Assembly (NCBI RefSeq): GCF_051014685.1 | Contig: NC_135061.1 | Coordinates: 1,488,001 to 1,552,000 of the forward strand | From: Ptiloglossa arizonensis | Lineage: Eukaryota > Arthropoda > Insecta > Hymenoptera > Colletidae | Reading direction: 5' to 3' | DNA length: 64,000 nt | Shown here: positions 59,016-64,000 of the stretch, one piece after another | Layout: every line of letters begins with the position of its first letter | Numbering within the stretch: position 1 is the first letter of the stretch | Program-made: the position numbers and the translations under genes | Notes under the pieces: model-generated | What the model was told of the DNA's origin: nothing | What the model saw: only the letters and a program-made list of their open reading frames with translations | The model's database searches: none

Positions 59016-60359
59016 TGCATTAATTTTGTTCCTAATTAAACGTTACCATTCCCCAAGCACGAATGGAAAAGAAATATTCCGCGAGACGGTGCTCGAATCG
59101 AAACCGAAACCGTTCGAAAGGAAACATTTTGAATATAGAAAAGAATCTAGGCGTTTTATCGAGTTTGTCGAGATCGGTGTAAAATACGTAGCAGATGAAT
59201 GGTTAACGGAGAACCGTTTACCTTTGTGTCACAATTACAGAAACGAAGAGCGGATTGCTGATGGGATCTCCGAAGGAATTCTTTGATCGTTATCGTCGTT
59301 CGCACACCAGACGGTATTAACGTTCCAGATCCAACGAGATCTTTCGGATTACAACGCTCTTCACTTTCCTGATTTATAATAAGACTTATCCCATTGCTGG
59401 GGCTCGGAAATCTCTTAAAGTTTTAATTACTCTCGCGTGGGTGCTAACGTTCCTTTTTTCCATCAGCGTTTCGGAGCGACGATTCCGTGACTCGTGGCCA
59501 CTAAATCCATGAAAGTTGCCAACGCTCGGGAAGAGGACTGGGAAAATTCCTTTGAGTAATTAACGTATTCCTAAGTGGAGGAACATCGATGGAAATGGAG
59601 TCGGGTGGCAAATCCCTCGATTCCGTTTCCATCGTGCACGTGGGTGGATTTCTCGTTCGGTGTCGATACGAGTACGCGTACTGCAACCGTGCACCGTACG
59701 TGCATCGTTGTCTTACGCGTGCAACAACCTCTCGTTGCACCGGCCACGAAACTGGGTCAGAGTTTTAGCTTGCACCACCGTGGCGTGATCTCGCTACGTA
59801 CAGGTATATATTTAACATTCTTCGTTGACCCGATGTTAGTGGCCTGTAGCAAATAACACGGCACGAAACTCAGTCTCCCATCGAGGTGTATGCAACTCAC
59901 GTTCGAAGCCTAACCTTGTTGGTTCGCCAAGTGTTATCTTACACTTTCGCGCGTAGGCGGATTTGACATCAGATTCTTTCGTTTTTTGACGAAAAAGAAT
60001 AAACGAATCTAACGTGGAGGAACGTTAGGCGTAAGGTTAACCACCTCTTTTACGATAATAATAACGTGAAATTTATTCAAGCGCGAAACTCCCACTCCAC
60101 CCGTTTCGATTTTTCTGATCACGACCTGTTCGCACGTAACAAAACCCTTTCTACGACTGCCACGTTCGTCTTCTCTAACCTAAAAATTCCAGACTCGTTC
60201 ACAATGATCCGTGCACATTCTCGAAACCGATATTATACTGGAAACTATTTGTAAACATCCACTCGATGACAAACACAGTCGTTCACAACTCGTTCGTAAC
60301 GATATTTATCTCATATCTATATTACTCGCGAGGTAATGAAAGTATGAAAATAAAATGAA
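59016..60359. other. Unique DNA, no gene seen
   Basis: An 86-codon plus-strand frame (59026-59286) is rich in charged residues but has no recognisable domain. Frames at 59501-59856 overlap on both strands. No repeats or RNA genes were recognised. Confidence 0.45.
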
Positions 60360-60570
60360 AGTATGAAAAAATGAACTGTGATTCCCCGTGTTTCATTTGT
60401 TTCTCCCACAACTCCGAATTTCAGTTCGAGGTTAATTCTCACGACTCTTAACATTTCCATTTCGTTTCGAATCATCGTGAATAATTTTTGTCTCTGCTTA
60501 ATAAATTTTATACGACCTTAAGTGTAAATTATTGAAAATAATTTCGTTTCTCGTTTAATTTCTTTTCTTA
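60360..60570. repeat. Direct repeat, copy 1
   Basis: About 211 bp from AGTATGAAAA to TTTAATTTCTTTTCTTA, repeated at 61004-61225. Shared phrases are AGTTCGAGGTTAATT and ATACGACCTTAAGTGTAAAT. Copy 2 has about 15 extra bases near its start. The spacer is about 430 bp of unrelated DNA. Confidence 0.9.
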
Positions 60571-61003
60571 AATAAAAAAGAGAGCGTATTTTATTCCTCC
60601 AGAAGCGATTATCCGTTAAAGTTATCGGTTGCTATTTATCCCAGGACATTCAGAATCTTGATCCAGTGTTTTTATAATATTAAAATTTTTGTGAATCTTG
60701 GTGAATCATAGAATCACGCTCAAAATTCAAGTAACGAATTTAAACAAAATCTCGCGCTACTGAACGAATCTGTGTCAGATTGTAAATTTCCTCGCTTTTA
60801 TACAATGCCGTAGAAATCGTTCCTTTTTTTTGTTCAGTGTCGAATAAAACTTCGATGATAAATGAAGCAAACTGCAGCTGTCTGCATCGAATATTGAAAA
60901 ATGTTTCTCTCTCGTTGTCCCATATAACCTTCAATCGCTTTTCGTTAATTTTTTATCCCTATTTTAACTACTTTTCGAATTGATATTCTTAGCATAAAAT
61001 AAA

Positions 61004-61225
61004 AGTATGAAAAAGTAAAGTGTGATTCCCTGCGTTTCATTTATTTCTCCCACAGGATTACCAACTGTCCAAATTTCAGTTCGAGGTTAATTTTCACGAC
61101 TCTTAACATTTCCATTTTGTTTCGAATCATCGTGAATAATTTTTGCCTCTGCTTAATAAATTTCATACGACCTTAAGTGTAAATTATTGAAAATAATTTC
61201 GTTTCTCGTTTAATTTCTTTTCTTA
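61004..61225. repeat. Direct repeat, copy 2
   Basis: Same orientation as 60360-60570, with an extra phrase (GGATTACCAACTGTCC) near its start. Similarity is high (CTTAATAAATTT(T/C)ATACGACC). It may be the remains of an array or a segmental duplication; no transposon ends are visible. Confidence 0.9.
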
Positions 61226-62048
61226 CACTAAATAATAATAATAACCTCAGAAACTGAAAACGTATACAGTTGTCCTGGTTCTACGTCGAGCCACTGTACC
61301 TAACCCAGAAATAAAGTACAAAGTAAAACACAGTACGCTATAGTAACTTTTTTCAACGATTCGTAGCTCTCACTAGAGATCAGTCATCGAGAGGACACCC
61401 TGTATCTGGAAACCGTCTTTTGAATTAAAGTTCCCGCGTCACGTTTCGACGAACGTTACAATAGTCGAACAACAGAAAGCGGGCTCGGTATCGAACAATC
61501 GTGGACCGTGATTAACTTACATAATGCGAGCAGCGAGCGATTTTTTTTAAAGGCACATCGGAGTGTCTCGAAGTGGAAAGTCGAACGGGAAATCGACGAG
61601 CAGTTTCCTGCCCCTCGTCAACTTTTGTCGCGATCTTATTTGTCCGACAGCTCGTTTATTCTGAAGAACTCGAGAGCTCGGCCTCGAGTCCAATTAAAAA
61701 TCACGGGGTCATTTATTTACGCTTGGAATACAATCGAGCTTGAACAAGGCGGCGGCACGTAGGGTAGGAGGGCGAAGGGTTGTGGCGGGGGTAGGTGTAA
61801 ATAATGGTCAAGCGGCCAGGAAGGTTGAACACTCCGAAAGAGGGTGAACAGCAAAGAGAAATTAAGGCGAAAGCCGGTGGGAGGGTAATGAGTGAAAAAA
61901 AAAAGAGAAAGAATCTCTTCGCGCTAGCGTGAAGAGCGAACAGGGCGTGGGGACTTGTGTTCGACGTAAAAAAATTGCTGACAGACCGAACTGGTTCAAA
62001 CTTTGTCCAACACTCGAGAACGATGGAACTCTAACCCGTTCACCATCG
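61226..62048. other. Unique DNA with one isolated transposon-end phrase
   Basis: GGACACCCTGTA at 61393-61404 is the inverted CAGGGTGTCC end preceded by TA, without the rest of the element, so it may be a remnant or chance. An 84-codon frame (61508-61762) has no domain. From 61740 to 61900 the sequence is purine-rich. Confidence 0.45.
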
Positions 62049-62178
62049 ATTTTTTCATTCGTGGCGATTCAATTATCGATCATACCCATTTTTTCATTCG
62101 TGGCGATTCAATTATCGATCACCCCCGATTTTTTCATTCGTGGCGATTCAATAATCGATCATACCCATTTTTTCATCG
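62049..62178. repeat. 39-bp tandem repeat, about three and a third copies
   Basis: ATTTTTTCATTCGTGGCGAT begins at 62049, 62088 and 62128, and a partial copy at 62167. Because 39 is divisible by three, frames stay open through it (FIRGDSIIDH); they are not genes. Confidence 0.92.
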
Positions 62179-63781
62179 CCGTGGTTGTCTCGCACCGGTC
62201 ACGATTGTTTCTATTTCGATGGAAAATTACCGAACGATCCGAATAACGTATAATTTTCTAAGAATGGAATCTTTTTTTCTCTCCCGATTCCACTGTTCAT
62301 AGTCTGGGTTGGGTCTGGGTTAGCTCGGAACCGTGTGCATTAATTTAAGGACGTTAAAAACGCACGTGACGATGAGTAGGTAGAAAGGATGGCTTAGTCA
62401 CCTGCAGCGGGTGCAAGTGTGCACGACACGCGTTCGATAAGAGGTCCCGTAACGTGACTTGTCGAGCGGCGTTGCTGCAATTGCTGTCGCTGTTAGAACG
62501 GCTTGCCATTTAAATTTCATTACGAACCTAAACTGCGACCACCTTAACGGTGCATAACTCCCGAGACGGCGGCCAGATATAAAAAGTTCGCGCGGTGCAT
62601 TACCGTACCGATAAGGAAACTGCATTTCGACGCGGTGCAATGACTTAATAGAAATCCACCGAACTCGTAACTTCGTTCCACGAACGAGACAGTTCTTCAA
62701 ATTTTTACGAAACGTAATGCACGAAGTACCCGCGAATAATTGAAAATACAGGCTGGGTCGAGCGGCTGAAATTATTTCGACAATCGCGAGATTCGTTTTT
62801 AAAATAATGAGTTTACACGAGGATCGAGCGCTGGCGCTGTTAAATTTCTTTTTTTTTTTCGTCGTTTCGCGATTTTCATAATTTTTCAAGCCACGCTTCA
62901 CGTTTTTTCTATTTCTTTTGTACGATTGTTGCCTTTACCGCAATATTATCTGTAATTTTTTTTTATAGGAAAAGATTGAAAACTGAAGGTGATTCAATGT
63001 GTACAATGCGTGCATTTTAATCGTTCCTCCGCAAAGTTTAGCGATACACTCGCAATATAGTTAGAAATGAGTTTCGTTTATTTGAAAGACACTGTGGAAT
63101 TTTTTAGAGAATTATATTTCAGCTAAGAATTTTTTTATTTTAAATGTAGTGTCTACGAGTACGTTACCGAAGTTTAATATCGTATTTGAATAGACGCAAA
63201 CAGGAGAGAAGGGGAACGAATTTGAATACAATTGCTCTATCGTTTTTAATTTACCGAGTTCTCGAGTTGTTGATTTATAATGGAAAATGATCACCAACTG
63301 TAAACAGTTGGACACTAAGAAACCGTCTCGGTTCGTGACGAAATTATCGAGGCAAGATCAGACTGACACGCGTTTGTATCGCACGAATTCTTTTCTTACT
63401 CCCTTTGTACGGTGAATTTACGTAACGTTCACTCTTGTGTTCACTCGTGGACACGTCCTTTAAATTTTCATTCCTGAATGCGTACTCTGGTCGCAGCCGT
63501 TTTGAAAGATCACGTGGCTACCTTATAACCACCGATCCGGAGATGGGAAACTAAACTCTGAAAAGATAGTTAGGTGGGTTTCACGGTAAATTAAGGGTCG
63601 AGGCTGAGATACGTTTCTGGACATCCTCAATGACGGTAATAACACTAACTTCTCGTCAACCTTCGCGGAGAAACCTCCGCGAACACTTTTCTCTTCCAAC
63701 GCGCTGCTTCCACGAAGAACTATCTTCAATAGAGCTATCACGAAGAGAAATTTGTGAAACAAAAGGAAGAGCGATGAGGTG
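62179..63781. other. Unique DNA, no gene supported
   Basis: A 167-codon minus-strand frame (62398-62901) is the longest here but has no recognisable domain, and a T-run (A-run on its strand) lies inside it. I see no RNA gene. The end of this stretch meets the 320-bp repeat in phase with the copy that breaks off at 58003. Confidence 0.45.
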
Positions 63782-64000
63782 ATTCAAGAAACGAGGTCCT
63801 CTTCTTCTGAACACCACCACGGAGACTGCAATTTAAGTTCAACTCTTACATCGATGTGCGTAAATTTGATTCTTCCCCTAATTCTCCGGTTAGCTCGTAT
63901 AAACAATGCTAACGGTAATCTATTAGGTTTACACCGATAAATAAAGTCGTGCAATTGCAAGAATAGATTTCACGTGAGTTCAAGGTACAAGAATGACAAG
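63782..64000. repeat. 320-bp repeat again, running off the window
   Basis: It starts ATTCAAGAAACGAGGTCC, passes through GATAAATAAAGTCGTGCAATT and ends in AAGAATGACAAG at the window edge. It is nearly identical to the units at 57194-58008, 5.8 kb earlier and in the same orientation. More copies may follow beyond the window. Confidence 0.93.

Noticed and set aside
62398..62901. 167-codon minus-strand frame
   Set aside because: No recognisable domain, contains a Lys run from a homopolymer, and lies alone in gene-free DNA.
1..64000. A prokaryotic-style gene cluster, CRISPR array or phage region
   Set aside because: No dense coding, no ribosome-binding-site-led operons, and the tandem repeats lack the short repeat and unique spacer pattern of CRISPR.

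Overview
This is a eukaryotic, almost certainly insect, intergenic window, and I find no protein-coding gene in it that I can support. It is AT-leaning but keeps many CpG dinucleotides. It carries many tandem repeats and short inverted-repeat transposons, and every reading frame is short. Undepleted CpG in an AT-leaning arthropod genome, together with mariner-like ends, suggests Hymenoptera (bee, ant or wasp). That is inference; no diagnostic gene is present. The longest open frames (about 180 codons) lie in GC-rich patches, match no family I recognise, and many start at non-ATG codons.

The clearest content is repetitive. Tandem arrays occur at 3025-4415 (regular 30/72-bp spacing), 8432-10225 (with a 504-bp block doubled), 13014-13375, 25494-26034, 30530-31275, 31925-33800, 38270-39005, 43188-44192, 48838-49500, 50990-51505, 51890-52612 (three near-identical 241-bp units), 57194-58008 and 63782-64000 (the same 320-bp unit).

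Two transposon groups recur. One has ends beginning CAGGGTGTCCC next to TA. It has two near-full copies of about 384 bp (11044-11427, 54507-54889) and a 209-bp deletion form (4902-5110). Its left end also heads a 234-bp tandem unit found at three loci (14378, 18809, 27389). The other is a mariner-like MITE group with ends like TTGGGTTGTTCGG and TA flanks (20741-21480, 44400-44545, 45751-46310, 53199-53329). Its member at 45751 contains about 260 bp also present at 48665-48917. LTR-like fragments lie at 46390-46816 and 48216-48482.

The most interesting item is at 22351-22419 on the plus strand. It can be laid out as a hammerhead self-cleaving ribozyme of the type III circular order. The core CUGACGA, GAAA and a GUA cleavage triplet are in place, with a perfect 7-bp stem I and a stem III of about 5 bp. 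Loops I and II share an 11-base perfect complementarity. Its weak point is stem II, which is short or bulged and closed by a G-U pair.

The remaining non-repetitive DNA holds candidate regulatory modules. Two modules about 4.4 kb apart (7640-8260 and 12050-12400) share ordered motifs, including an inverted homeodomain-type site. A GC-rich island lies at 18050-18490. Isolated sites include a CRE palindrome, a SOX/POU-like composite and a CTCF-like core. These are consistent with a gene desert beside a regulated gene outside the window, but the sequence does not show which gene.
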